Origin: GCA-002726655 sp046582185
GTDB lineage: Bacteria > Pseudomonadota > Gammaproteobacteria > Pseudomonadales > Azotimanducaceae
DNA length: 64,000 bases
Assembly: GCA_046582185.1 (NCBI GenBank)
Contig: JAYGEX010000025.1
Span: 124,001-188,000, forward strand
Direction: 5' to 3'
Part shown: positions 1-8,893 of the stretch, one piece after another
How the letters are laid out: every line of letters begins with the position of its first letter
Position numbering within the stretch: the first letter of the stretch is position 1
Made by a program: the position numbers and the translations under genes
The notes under the pieces: model-generated
The model's input: only the letters and a program-made list of their open reading frames with translations
The model's database searches: none
Told to the model about the DNA's origin: nothing

Positions 1-1016
1 TACTTGAACTCACTTCGAGCAGCGGAAAATAGTTGGGCGCACATTTCAATATGGTCATCCATCGAGCCACCAACATCGAGAAATAGGAGAACCTTCACCG
101 CGTTTCGGCGCTCAGGCACTTCGATAATCTCCAGCAAGCCACCATTTTTGGCTGTTGTGCGAATAGTATCCTCCAGATCGAGCTCAAACTCCGCCGCCGT
201 GCGGGAAAACTTTCGCAAGCGCCTTAAGGCTAGCTTTATATTTCGCGTTCCCAATTCAACGTCGGGATCATAGTCCTGGAACTCTCGGAGCTGCCAAACT
301 TTAAGGGCGGATCGCTGACTGATGGACGCAAGGTCTGTGCGCACGCCCATGCCTGGTTTATTGCCGCTGCCTTCTCCCTTTTTACCATCTTTGCCTTCGC
401 CTTTCTCACCATCGTCGCCTTCGCCCTCTTCGCCTTCATCCCCCTCACCGCTTTCACCACTATCACCTTCTTCTAGAGATTCACCCTCTTCGTCGTCCGC
501 TTCGCTCTTGGCATCACCTTGCTTGCCCATGTCCCTCTCAAGAAATTCCTCGCTCATCTCATCCCGCTTATCTTCGCTTGAAGCTTTCTCGTTTGCAGGC
601 AACTCATTAGCAGCCTCCTCATCACCGCTTTTCGATGGCGCCAATCTTTTCCCTGCCTGGGTTTCGGAATTTTGTTCAAGGAGGGTTTGCCGATACTCTG
701 CAAGTGCCGCATCCAGATCCCTTTGTGATATCGTTGGAAATATCTGGACCAGAAGAGTCTTCAGCAACGCTACACTGTCGGGGGTTTCAAATACTGGGTT
801 CCAGCCATCGAGGCTCTTGAAATAGGAATTGAATGCAAGATCAAAACGATCAAAGTATTTCTCGTCTTTAACCAGGCACAATCTGCTGAGGTAATAGAAT
901 CGATCAAGATCAGCAAATACCAGCCTGGCTTTCAGCGCAGCCAGAAAGTCCAACAATTCACGAAGTGAAACAGGAAGTCGGTGCTTTCTGAGGTGCAGGA
1001 AGAATCGCAGCAGCAA
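1..1016 (-). CDS. VWA domain protein, CoxE-like (3' end missing)
   Basis: The reading frame is open from a TTG at 1016 to the left edge, so the C-terminus lies outside the window. An in-frame TAA directly precedes the TTG, and an AGGA sits about 9 bases upstream, which decides the start. The N-terminal third is helical (RKHRLPVSLRELLDFL). A very acidic Glu/Gly/Asp/Lys-rich linker follows at about residues 170-235. Then comes the start of a von Willebrand A domain with DVGGSM at about residues 314-319. That replaces the canonical DxSxS metal site and is the form usual in CoxE/COG3825-type proteins. Family members often sit beside a MoxR-type AAA ATPase, but none lies upstream here. Function unknown; a role in enzyme or complex maturation is inference from the family. 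Confidence 0.8.
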   Translation of the reverse strand, partial: MLLRFFLHLRKHRLPVSLRELLDFLAALKARLVFADLDRFYYLSRLCLVKDEKYFDRFDLAFNSYFKSLDGWNPVFETPDSVALLKTLLVQIFPTISQRDLDAALAEYRQTLLEQNSETQAGKRLAPSKSGDEEAANELPANEKASSEDKRDEMSEEFLERDMGKQGDAKSEADDEEGESLEEGDSGESGEGDEGEEGEGDDGEKGEGKDGKKGEGSGNKPGMGVRTDLASISQRSALKVWQLREFQDYDPDVELGTRNIKLALRRLRKFSRTAAEFELDLEDTIRTTAKNGGLLEIIEVPERRNAVKVLLFLDVGGSMDDHIEMCAQLFSAARSEFK

Positions 1017-1231
1017 TTAGGTGGTTCCTGCAGGGTAAATGGCGAAATTGGGTGGGACTTCCAAATTTTGAAGATTGTCAGGCAATTAATTTTATCACTT
1101 GTAAAGGCGTTAGTACCGGTGGTCTTGGTTTGCTTAAGAGCTGACTGTGGACTGAATGTTTAATTCAGCCAACTACAACTGATAGGCAATTCCCTGTCGA
1201 TATTTATCCAGCCTGCTTCTATATCGCGAAC

Positions 1232-2026
1232 CTACCTTCCTATAAAGTTGGGTTTGCGCTTTTCCTTAAATGCTGCCCGCCCCTCTTTATAGTCTTCACT
1301 ATCAAAGCATGCATTGACCATCTCCTCCACAGAGGCCAGGTCACGATGGTCGGCGTCTTTCATTGCCTCAATCACCGCTGCCTTTGCAGCTTTCACAGTG
1401 AGCGGCGCATTGCCTGCAATGAGCACCGCATAGTCTTTTACTTTTGATTCCAGCTCGCCCCTGGTGACCACAAAGTTAATCAAGCCTATTCGCAAGGCTT
1501 CATCTGCTGCCAGGAATCGGGCTGTGAACATAATGTCTTTCGCCCGAGAAGGGCCAACCAGATCACAGAGCATCTTCAGCCCACTATAGTCATAACCCAA
1601 GCCAAGTTTTGCTGCTGGGATGCCGAAGGTGGAGTCACTTGTTGCGATTCGAACGTCGGCACTCAAGGCTGTTGCCAGTCCGCCGCCAATGCAAAAGCCC
1701 TGGATCATCGCAATGAGAGGCTTATCGATTTTGACCAACCATCTGTTTGCTTTCGCCGATACTTCCCCATAGTGTTTCTTTTGTTCAGCATTGCCGCGCT
1801 TGGTATCAAATTCAGAAATGTCGGCACCAGATACAAATGCCTTGTCCCCCGCTCCTTTCATTACCACGACGCGTACATCATCATCATGTTGAAACGACTC
1901 AAGTATGGTGCCCAGGCCCTCCCACATTTCGAGGGAAATAGCATTGCGGCGAGCCGGGTTGTTAAACGTTATCCAACCAATTCCATCTTCTACATGGGCC
2001 AGCATTTTGTCGGTATTCAATCTCAT
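1232..2026 (-). CDS. Enoyl-CoA hydratase/isomerase family protein (crotonase fold)
   Basis: 264 residues, full length for a crotonase. The CoA-binding and oxyanion-hole segments are present (NPARRNAIS near the start, KAFVSGADISEF, then GFCIGGGLATAL). The two glutamates that activate water in classical hydratases are not there: the GGG-C-E-L position reads GGGLAT, and the second position reads IPAAKLGLGY. The enzyme is therefore probably not an ordinary enoyl-CoA hydratase and may be an isomerase, lyase or hydrolase of the superfamily. It is the last gene of a same-strand cluster, 57 bases after the CoA-transferase gene. Substrate unknown. Confidence 0.85.
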   Translation of the reverse strand: MRLNTDKMLAHVEDGIGWITFNNPARRNAISLEMWEGLGTILESFQHDDDVRVVVMKGAGDKAFVSGADISEFDTKRGNAEQKKHYGEVSAKANRWLVKIDKPLIAMIQGFCIGGGLATALSADVRIATSDSTFGIPAAKLGLGYDYSGLKMLCDLVGPSRAKDIMFTARFLAADEALRIGLINFVVTRGELESKVKDYAVLIAGNAPLTVKAAKAAVIEAMKDADHRDLASVEEMVNACFDSEDYKEGRAAFKEKRKPNFIGR

Positions 2027-2083
2027 TAATTGTTCTCACTAAACGTATTTGTCAGGCCTTGGAAGGTCTATTTACCTAAATCA

Positions 2084-3358
2084 CTATATTGCGTTCTTCT
2101 TCCTGAGGTCATCTATAGCCGCTTTGGAAATACCCATTTCCAGCAGCACTTCATCCGTATGCTCACCAAGTTCAGGCCCGGGCCGATCGAATTTCTCAGG
2201 TGCAGCAAAAGCCGACATATTAATTGGCGAGCGAACGAGATTGAATTCACCCAGGGACTCATGTATAACCGCCCTCTCCATCTTCAGGAATTTTACCTGC
2301 TCATCTTCGAAGGCTTCACCGATATTGTAAATCGGCCCACAAGGGCAGCCAGCAGCATTCATTTTCTCTACCAGTTCCTGAGTTGAAACCGTGGACGTTA
2401 TTGCATTTATCTCAGCCCAGAGTTCGTGCCGATTTTGTACCCGATCCTTCGGATTCTTGTAACGTTCATCGCTCGCCATTTCCGCAACACCCATCTGTTC
2501 ACAGAAGGCTCTGAACATCTTATTGGTACTTGCCGCTAAATTAACGCTTCCATCCAGAGTGTGAAAAACGCCCATGGGTGAATTAGTGGGATGATTATTG
2601 CCTTCCTGTTCAGGGACTTCACCGCGCATAGTGTATCTGGCGCCTTGAAAATCAAGTTTGGCCAACATGGATTCGAGGAGAGAGGTATGAACCCATTGAC
2701 CTTCGCCAGTCCGTTCCCGATGCAACAATGCCAACAAAACGCCCTGGCCAAGAAACATACCAGCAGATGTATCACTGACGGCAATACCAACTCGCATGGG
2801 CCCCTGCCCCGGCTCCCCTGTTATTGACATCAGGCCGCTGGTTCCTTGAATGACCTGGTCAACACCCGGTCGCTTGCTATAAGGCCCTTCTTGCCCAAAG
2901 CCAGAAATACTGGCATAGATAATGGACGGATTTACCTGCTTCACAGATTCATAGTCAACACCGAGCCTGTATTTAACTTCCATGCGAAAGTTTTCAACAA
3001 TAATGTCGGCCTTACGAACAAGTTGCATGAACAGCGCCAGGCCTTCCGGCGACTTTAAATTGATCGTGATACCGCGCTTATTTCGATGCAGGTTTTGCGA
3101 ATCTGGCCCGTGACGACCACCAGTTACGTCACCGGCAGCCGCTTTTGGAGCTGGCTCGATGCGAATTACATTTGCCCCCCAATCCGCCAACAATCTCACT
3201 GCAGTTGGACCAGCCCGGGCGAGGGTCAAGTCCAGAACGGTATAACTGGACAAGGGCAGCTTTGATTGAGACGGCTCTGATGAAGAAAGCTTAGATGCAG
3301 AAGGCCCAGATGCAGGAGAGTCTGACAAAGGAGAGTCTGACATCGAGAGATCAGCCAT
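2084..3358 (-). CDS. Family III CoA-transferase (CaiB/BaiF-like)
   Basis: A 424-residue protein of the CaiB/BaiF (FRC-like) family, which moves CoA between carboxylic acids through a covalent aspartyl intermediate. The likely catalytic Asp is D167 in PGVDQVIQGTSGLM. VLDLTLARAGP near residue 41 is the usual family N-terminus. The first 33 residues are an added Ser/Pro-rich stretch built from short repeats (SDSP, SKLSSSEPSQSKL). The start is supported by an ATGGCTGA overlap with the stop of the upstream DUF3014 gene, a typical translational coupling. The crotonase gene follows, so the two may act on the same acyl-CoA. Substrate not identifiable. Confidence 0.88.
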   Translation of the reverse strand: MADLSMSDSPLSDSPASGPSASKLSSSEPSQSKLPLSSYTVLDLTLARAGPTAVRLLADWGANVIRIEPAPKAAAGDVTGGRHGPDSQNLHRNKRGITINLKSPEGLALFMQLVRKADIIVENFRMEVKYRLGVDYESVKQVNPSIIYASISGFGQEGPYSKRPGVDQVIQGTSGLMSITGEPGQGPMRVGIAVSDTSAGMFLGQGVLLALLHRERTGEGQWVHTSLLESMLAKLDFQGARYTMRGEVPEQEGNNHPTNSPMGVFHTLDGSVNLAASTNKMFRAFCEQMGVAEMASDERYKNPKDRVQNRHELWAEINAITSTVSTQELVEKMNAAGCPCGPIYNIGEAFEDEQVKFLKMERAVIHESLGEFNLVRSPINMSAFAAPEKFDRPGPELGEHTDEVLLEMGISKAAIDDLRKKNAI

Positions 3359-4208
3359 TTTGCAGGATCGCTCTCAATTCAAGTGCAATCTCACTCAACT
3401 TGACCTGTAAAGCACGCGTATTTTTTGGCCCCATTCTAATCAGTTGTTTCTGCGCCGCACTAAGTGATTCAATCTTCCGATCTTCGAATTTATACATCAC
3501 GACGGGGCGAACAAGTCTAACAGGATCTTTCAAGACTGGCGTTTCCAACAAGCGACCAATAGCCCTGAAAACGACGTCATCAAATTTTTGGTTCGGGTAG
3601 CCGAGTTCATCGTAGGCCTGTTGCAGCATCGGCCTGATCAGATAGTAAAATTCTGCGGTTCGTCTTGCATCCAGAGAGACTAATACTTCCGAGAAGAAGT
3701 TATACCTTTCGTAGGAAGCAACATCCATGACATATACGTCCTCAGAAAATCGCTGCACAGAGAAAGGCCGTTCCGGAGACATCACTCGTACAGTGTCTTT
3801 GGAGACCTGCCCGTTTGCGACGCCATCAACAAATGCCACCAGTTTCCTGATCAGTTCATTGGGTGAAAGCCACCCATTAATCCCTTCATGGCGGGTAAGG
3901 CTGACAACACCATCACGGATTAGCTGATCGCTGTCGTTTAGTAATGGAAGTATAAATGCCGGTTCGACAACTTCCTCGACAACCTCTTCAACGGTGGCTG
4001 TCTCTTGGTTCGACGCGGTGGCTGCGACTTCCGGCTTTGGCGATTCGATTACTGGATCTTTAACATCAGGCGCTGGCTTTGGAATGGCAATTTCCTTGGA
4101 GACAACAGCAGGTTCTGGTTCGCTACCGGTAAATGAATAGATGGCAAACCCAGCGATAGCTAGTCCAACAACGATTAGTGCAATGATTACGGGTCGATTT
4201 TCAGACAT
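3351..4208 (-). CDS. DUF3014 family membrane-anchored protein
   Basis: 285 residues with one N-terminal membrane segment (about residues 7-26, PVIIALIVVGLAIAGFAIYS). A Pro/Glu/Val-rich linker follows to about residue 85, then a compact domain containing LPLLNDSDQLIRDGV and HEGINGWL, which I recognise as DUF3014. The layout predicts an inner-membrane protein with a periplasmic domain. Function is unknown in the family. The stop overlaps the start of the CoA-transferase gene by 8 bases; whether this is functional or just compact packing cannot be told. Confidence 0.8.
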   Translation of the reverse strand: MSENRPVIIALIVVGLAIAGFAIYSFTGSEPEPAVVSKEIAIPKPAPDVKDPVIESPKPEVAATASNQETATVEEVVEEVVEPAFILPLLNDSDQLIRDGVVSLTRHEGINGWLSPNELIRKLVAFVDGVANGQVSKDTVRVMSPERPFSVQRFSEDVYVMDVASYERYNFFSEVLVSLDARRTAEFYYLIRPMLQQAYDELGYPNQKFDDVVFRAIGRLLETPVLKDPVRLVRPVVMYKFEDRKIESLSAAQKQLIRMGPKNTRALQVKLSEIALELRAILQNG

Positions 4209-4353
4209 TAAAGCCTCTGTTGGTCATGGATATTAAATTCGGGGACATTTTCTGTGCATCCGGGCCTAAGAACAAGCGTAATTCCTGAATCAGGTGTGAG
4301 TTCCAGTTTTCTTCCATCATAATTCCACTGATGTTTAATCTATCGCCTTATTT

Positions 4354-4983
4354 TTATGACTTTAACAACATTTTTTTCGCAGCAACAAGATATCGCATCA
4401 AGACAAGCCCGGTTTCTTCCAATGAGCGGCCGTAACCCACCACGCCATCAACGTGCCCTCCCATGGCGAGAACATTCGGCAGTTCACTTCCTTGAGTATA
4501 CTCCTTGATTGCATCGGCCATCTCAGGCGTTCCGTAAGTGATAGTTGCAGCAGTCACCGCCAGGCCCATTCGACCTGCTGTATGCCAAATATCCGGACTA
4601 TGAAGATGGAAGACCGCAGCAACCTGCGGACAGGCATCGTATATAACACCATGACTCAGCGACTCCGACGACGGTGAAACATTGCCACGAGATGAAACAC
4701 TATTGTCAGCAGCATTCCACCTGACGACTTCTGCATAATCATCCAGGTTCGTTCTTTCAATATTGCCGGTCTGCGTGCCTGAAATGAGAAAACCAGCGTC
4801 TGTTCTCTGACTCAGGTTACCGAAACCGTATCCATCATATCGCCCATCAATTTGTCCTATGGTCTCCATCTGCTTGAAAATTGACCGCCAGGCGTCAATT
4901 TCATCGATATCAATGTTTTGAAGTTTCGTACCCTTGTGTTCAAGATGAAACTTTATGACACCTTCGGTCTCTTCAGTGGCCAT
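4354..4983 (-). CDS. Class II aldolase/adducin family protein, probably methylthioribulose-1-phosphate aldolase or dehydratase
   Basis: 209 residues of the zinc-dependent class II aldolase fold. Visible metal and catalytic residues are E107 (SSESLSHG), the H-x-H pair H126/H128 (FHLHSP) and H177 (MGGH). The gene overlaps the end of mtnA by 11 bases, so its substrate is very likely the MtnA product, 5-methylthioribulose-1-phosphate, or the 5-deoxy analogue. The family offers two answers: MtnB dehydratase of the methionine salvage pathway, or the Ald2-type aldolase of the DHAP shunt, which releases DHAP and an aldehyde. No mtnC, mtnD or mtnE is nearby, which mildly favours the aldolase. The exact reaction is inference. 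Confidence 0.8.
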   Translation of the reverse strand: MATEETEGVIKFHLEHKGTKLQNIDIDEIDAWRSIFKQMETIGQIDGRYDGYGFGNLSQRTDAGFLISGTQTGNIERTNLDDYAEVVRWNAADNSVSSRGNVSPSSESLSHGVIYDACPQVAAVFHLHSPDIWHTAGRMGLAVTAATITYGTPEMADAIKEYTQGSELPNVLAMGGHVDGVVGYGRSLEETGLVLMRYLVAAKKMLLKS

Positions 4984-6037
4984 GGCTTTGCTCCTGCACA
5001 GCAGTGCGCAAATTCACCGGGAATGGAGGATTGATAATGCCAGTCTCTGTAATAATCCCGGTCACCAATTCCGATGGTGTCACATCAAATGCTGGATTTT
5101 GTACCTTGATGCCATCTGGGGCATGAGAGTTACCTTTTATACCGGTGACCTCATGAGACTCACGCTGCTCGATGTTGATTTCTGCGCCCGTCCCGGTCAG
5201 CAAGTCCAGCGTCGAGACCGGGCATGCCACATAGAAAGGAATATCAAAGTGCTGGCATAATATAGCCAGGTTCAGCGTACCTATTTTGTTAGCCACATCA
5301 CCATTGGCCGTAATTCTATCCGCCCCAACCAATACCATATCTACTTTGCCCGCCGCCATCATACTCGCTGCCATATTGTCAGTTATTAATGTACAGTCGA
5401 CGCCAACTCTATGAAGTTCGTATGCTGTAAGGCGCGCCCCTTGCAGCAGGGGTCTGGTTTCGTCGACATAAACATGGACCTTAATGCCCCGTTCGAAAGC
5501 TCTGTATATAGGTGCCAGTGCTGTGCCCATCTCGGAAACTGCCAGAGACCCGGCATTGCAATGAGTTAGAACCTGTGGATATTTCTCTACCAGAGAGACC
5601 CCGTGATCGGCGATTCGATGGCAGGAATCAATATCCTCTGCATGAATATTGACCGCTTCGCGTTCGAGTGCATCGAGCAAGCTATTTGCGTCGCTCCACT
5701 CGTCCTTCAATAAATCCATCATTCGATTAATCGCCCAGGACAGATTCACTGCTGTTGGGCGTGCGCTGATCAAGTAGCCTGCTCTTTGTTCCAGTTGTTC
5801 CTTTAATTCGGAAAGAGAAAATGTCTTTCCCAGTAATCCTACTAACAATCCGTAGGCTGCGGCGATACCTATTGCTGGAGCTCCTCGAACTGATAATGTG
5901 AGTATTGCCTCAAACACATCCTCAATGCGGCCACAGTTGATCTCGCACTCTTCCAGGGGAAGCAGCCTCTGATCAAGGAGCGTCAGGCTTCTATCATTCC
6001 ATTTCACTGCCTTGGGCAGTTTATCTAACATATTCAA
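4973..6037 (-). CDS. mtnA: S-methyl-5-thioribose-1-phosphate isomerase
   Basis: 354 residues, full length. It converts methylthioribose-1-phosphate to methylthioribulose-1-phosphate in salvage of the polyamine by-product methylthioadenosine. Diagnostic motifs are RGAPAIG (51-57), the catalytic Cys C160 in HCNAG and the catalytic Asp D240 in GADRITANGD, both at the positions known in the family. The 3' end overlaps the class II aldolase gene by 11 bases, making a two-gene operon. The phosphorylase or nucleosidase that would supply the substrate is not in the window. Two ATGs (6037 and 6031) are possible starts. Confidence 0.94.
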   Translation of the reverse strand: MNMLDKLPKAVKWNDRSLTLLDQRLLPLEECEINCGRIEDVFEAILTLSVRGAPAIGIAAAYGLLVGLLGKTFSLSELKEQLEQRAGYLISARPTAVNLSWAINRMMDLLKDEWSDANSLLDALEREAVNIHAEDIDSCHRIADHGVSLVEKYPQVLTHCNAGSLAVSEMGTALAPIYRAFERGIKVHVYVDETRPLLQGARLTAYELHRVGVDCTLITDNMAASMMAAGKVDMVLVGADRITANGDVANKIGTLNLAILCQHFDIPFYVACPVSTLDLLTGTGAEINIEQRESHEVTGIKGNSHAPDGIKVQNPAFDVTPSELVTGIITETGIINPPFPVNLRTAVQEQSHGH

Positions 6038-6258
6038 CGATCAGACCTCATCTATTAGGGAGCGTTTACAAACGAACGGTACAGGCAACAGGTTATACTG
6101 GACAATCAAAATTCACCTGGACGAAAATAGACACCGGAAACTTGCTGCTTCAAATCACGAGCTGATTATTCATAAGCGGCAAATTGTCAGCGGCAAGCTA
6201 GAAAGTTGCGAACAACAACCGGCAATCAAATGATCAAACAAATACTGGAGAAACAATC

Positions 6259-7002
6259 ATGGCAGCAGCACTCGTCAATCGACATGATGACAACGGCATC
6301 GCTATTCTAACCTTGAACCGCCCGCAGAATCTCAATGCTTTGAGCCCAAATTTGTTTGTGGAGCTCAGGCAACACTTCGACAATATCAAGCAAGCACAAG
6401 ACTCAGTAGGCTGCGTTATACTTCGCGGAGAAGGACGTTCGTTTTCTGCGGGAAATGATTTGAATGCCATCAAAGCGGGCGAAGTAGCGCCATCCAAGTA
6501 CTATCAGGCGGAAACGCTGGAACTGATCGAAAACCTGCCACAACCAGTCATTGCCTCAGTCCAGGGACATTGTTATACGGGTTCGCTGGAACTGGTGCTG
6601 GCCTGCGATCTGTTGATTGCAGCCGAATCTGCGAAGTTCGCAGACACTCATGGAAAGTGGGCGATGACGCCAACCTGGGGAATGTCGCAGCGACTTCCCA
6701 GACGCATCGGCCCAATAAAGGCAAAGGCCATGATGTTTACGGGCCGTGTGGTCACCGGCATCGAAGCGGTCACCCTTGGACTGGCAAATGAATGTGTACC
6801 CGATGAAGAGTTGGCGTCGCGAACCCTTGGTCTCGCCGCGGAAATTGTTAAAAACTCATGGCACACCCTGCGAGGTGATAAAATGCTGATCAATGCAGGC
6901 TTGAACCGGCACCTGGCGGACGCACTCAATTATGAGCGGGAAAACAGCCCTGGCGTCGGCGCTGACATGGCAGAACGCCTCGCTGGCTTTGGTAAATCGT
7001 AA
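6259..7002 (+). CDS. Enoyl-CoA hydratase/isomerase family protein
   Basis: 247-residue crotonase with a GGAG ribosome site a few bases before the ATG. The first catalytic Glu is kept (GSLELVLACD), but the second is replaced (THGKWAMTPTWGMSQRL, where hydratases have PEILLG). One acid alone is the pattern of several enoyl-CoA isomerases, so isomerase is more likely than hydratase; this is inference. It is transcribed away from mtnA, with a 221-base spacer in which I see no clear regulatory element, and is followed 96 bases later by pabB-pabC. Confidence 0.85.
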   Translation: MAAALVNRHDDNGIAILTLNRPQNLNALSPNLFVELRQHFDNIKQAQDSVGCVILRGEGRSFSAGNDLNAIKAGEVAPSKYYQAETLELIENLPQPVIASVQGHCYTGSLELVLACDLLIAAESAKFADTHGKWAMTPTWGMSQRLPRRIGPIKAKAMMFTGRVVTGIEAVTLGLANECVPDEELASRTLGLAAEIVKNSWHTLRGDKMLINAGLNRHLADALNYERENSPGVGADMAERLAGFGKS

Positions 7003-7098
7003 ATAAATTGGTATTTGCAACGAAAATAACGAAGCCAGTAAAGATACGAGTGAAGGAACTTTCACGCAACATGCCGACGACAGATTTGCAGGAAATTG

Positions 7099-8880
7099 AT
7101 GGCAGATTCAACGATTAACACTGTTGTTCTTCGTCATCACAGACAAGACTGCTGGTTAAGGTTTACCGAACCTTTACAGGTTGTGAGCGCCTGGTCGGTC
7201 GATGAGGTTAAGCCAGCCTTGAAAAAAATCCAGCAATTGGTCAGTGATGGCTGTTACGCGGCCGGTTTTATCACATACGAAGCTGCTCCCGGATTCGACC
7301 AGGCCCTAATCACAAAAGCGCCCTATTCATTACCTTTGCTGTGCTTCGGCTTGTTCCATTCATGCGAGAAAATACAGGCACCTGCCGCAGAGCAAATGCA
7401 GCTTAGTAATACGGAGTGGCAAACATCGTTAGATCAGCATGATTTCAGCAAAAATATTACTGCAATCAAGAAACACCTGCTTGAAGGCAACTGTTATCAG
7501 GTCAATTTTACAATGCAGCAGCGGATGTCATTCAGTGAAGACGCACGGCGATTCTTCAATCATTTTGCCACTGATGCTCCCTATGGCGCGCTGATTGAAA
7601 TGGACAATTATACGATCTGTTCGTCATCCCCTGAACTCTTCTTCGACCTGCATCAGGGAACCATCCGGCTAAGACCAATGAAGGGCACGGCGTCGCGCGG
7701 CATGACCCAGGAAGAAGATCAGCAAAATAAGGAAAATTTAGGAAACTCCATCAAGGACCGCGCAGAGAATTCAATGATCCTCGACATGATCCGAAATGAC
7801 GTTGGCAAAATTGCGATTCCCGGGTCTATTGTTGTCGATCAATTATTCGCCCTGGAGAAGTACCCTACCCTATGGCAAATGACCTCCAGCGTCAGCGCCC
7901 GAACCGATGCACCGGTTAACAAAATTCTGGAGGCGCTGTTCCCCTGCGCGTCCATCACCGGCGCGCCAAAGGTCAGGACGATGGATATTATTGATTCCCT
8001 GGAACACGAGCCACGGGGCATCTATACAGGGTGTATCGGACTAATGACACCTGAGGGAGATGCGCAATTCAGCGTCGCGATTCGCACTGCATTCGTTGAC
8101 AAGGATAAAAAGGAGATCAGCTACGGCATAGGTGCAGGCATCGTCTGGGACTCTAATGCGGAACAGGAGTACGAGGAATGCAAGTTGAAGGCCAGGGTAC
8201 TGGACTCCGTTCATCCTAGATTCGAGTTCTCACTCATCGAGACAATGTTATGGCAACCTGAAGGTGGATTCTTTCTGCTGGACTACCACCGAAAACGACT
8301 GAAGGCTTCCGCCGAGTATTTCGACTTTAATTTTGCTGACGATAAATTCACAAACTTACTCGTCGAGCTGAGAACCGACTTGTTGGGACAAGATCCATTA
8401 AGAAAAGAAAAAGAAGAAGAGACGAGGCTGCGAGTCCGTATTCTTCTTGCCAAAGACGGTGATTTTTCGGTGGCTATCCATCCCCTGCCGCCAGAAGACC
8501 ATTATCAACAAAGGCGAGTGCAACTGAGTTCAGACGTCGTTTGTACAGACAACCCTTACCTGTATCACAAGACAACCCACAGATCAGTATACGAGAAAGC
8601 GCTGGCTAATAACCCGGATTGCGACGACGTCATTCTGGTCAATCAGCATGGACAAATTACAGAATCTACAATTGCGAATGTTGTGATACGTCATGAGGGA
8701 AGGCTCATCACGCCACCCATCAGTTGTGGTTTATTGGCAGGCACTTATCGGCAAGCCCTGTTAGATGAGGGAGAAATAGTCGAGGGTATTATTGCTCGCG
8801 AGACAATTCTCGCGAGCAATGAGGTCTATCTGATTAACTCGGTTCGCCGATGGCAAAGAGTTCAGCTCGTGAAGGACTGA
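7099..8880 (+). CDS. pabB-pabC: Fused aminodeoxychorismate synthase component I and aminodeoxychorismate lyase
   Basis: A 593-residue fusion. Residues 1 to about 375 are the chorismate-binding PabB module, with K195 in PMKGTASRG, the residue that forms the covalent chorismate intermediate in PabB. EYEECKLKARVL is the conserved end of that module. From about 385 a class IV aminotransferase-like PabC module follows, with the PLP lysine K491 in YHKTTHRSVYEKAL and a late TESTIANV motif. Together they make 4-aminobenzoate for folate from chorismate; the glutamine amidotransferase PabA must be encoded elsewhere. ATG 7099 is preferred over TTG 7096 because AGGA lies 5 bases before it. Confidence 0.9.
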   Translation: MADSTINTVVLRHHRQDCWLRFTEPLQVVSAWSVDEVKPALKKIQQLVSDGCYAAGFITYEAAPGFDQALITKAPYSLPLLCFGLFHSCEKIQAPAAEQMQLSNTEWQTSLDQHDFSKNITAIKKHLLEGNCYQVNFTMQQRMSFSEDARRFFNHFATDAPYGALIEMDNYTICSSSPELFFDLHQGTIRLRPMKGTASRGMTQEEDQQNKENLGNSIKDRAENSMILDMIRNDVGKIAIPGSIVVDQLFALEKYPTLWQMTSSVSARTDAPVNKILEALFPCASITGAPKVRTMDIIDSLEHEPRGIYTGCIGLMTPEGDAQFSVAIRTAFVDKDKKEISYGIGAGIVWDSNAEQEYEECKLKARVLDSVHPRFEFSLIETMLWQPEGGFFLLDYHRKRLKASAEYFDFNFADDKFTNLLVELRTDLLGQDPLRKEKEEETRLRVRILLAKDGDFSVAIHPLPPEDHYQQRRVQLSSDVVCTDNPYLYHKTTHRSVYEKALANNPDCDDVILVNQHGQITESTIANVVIRHEGRLITPPISCGLLAGTYRQALLDEGEIVEGIIARETILASNEVYLINSVRRWQRVQLVKD

Positions 8881-8893
8881 TTCAACTTCAGCT

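Noticed and set aside
322..825. Plus-strand Ser/Pro-rich frame of 167 residues
   Set aside because: It is the antisense of the acidic linker of the VWA gene; the low complexity keeps the frame open.
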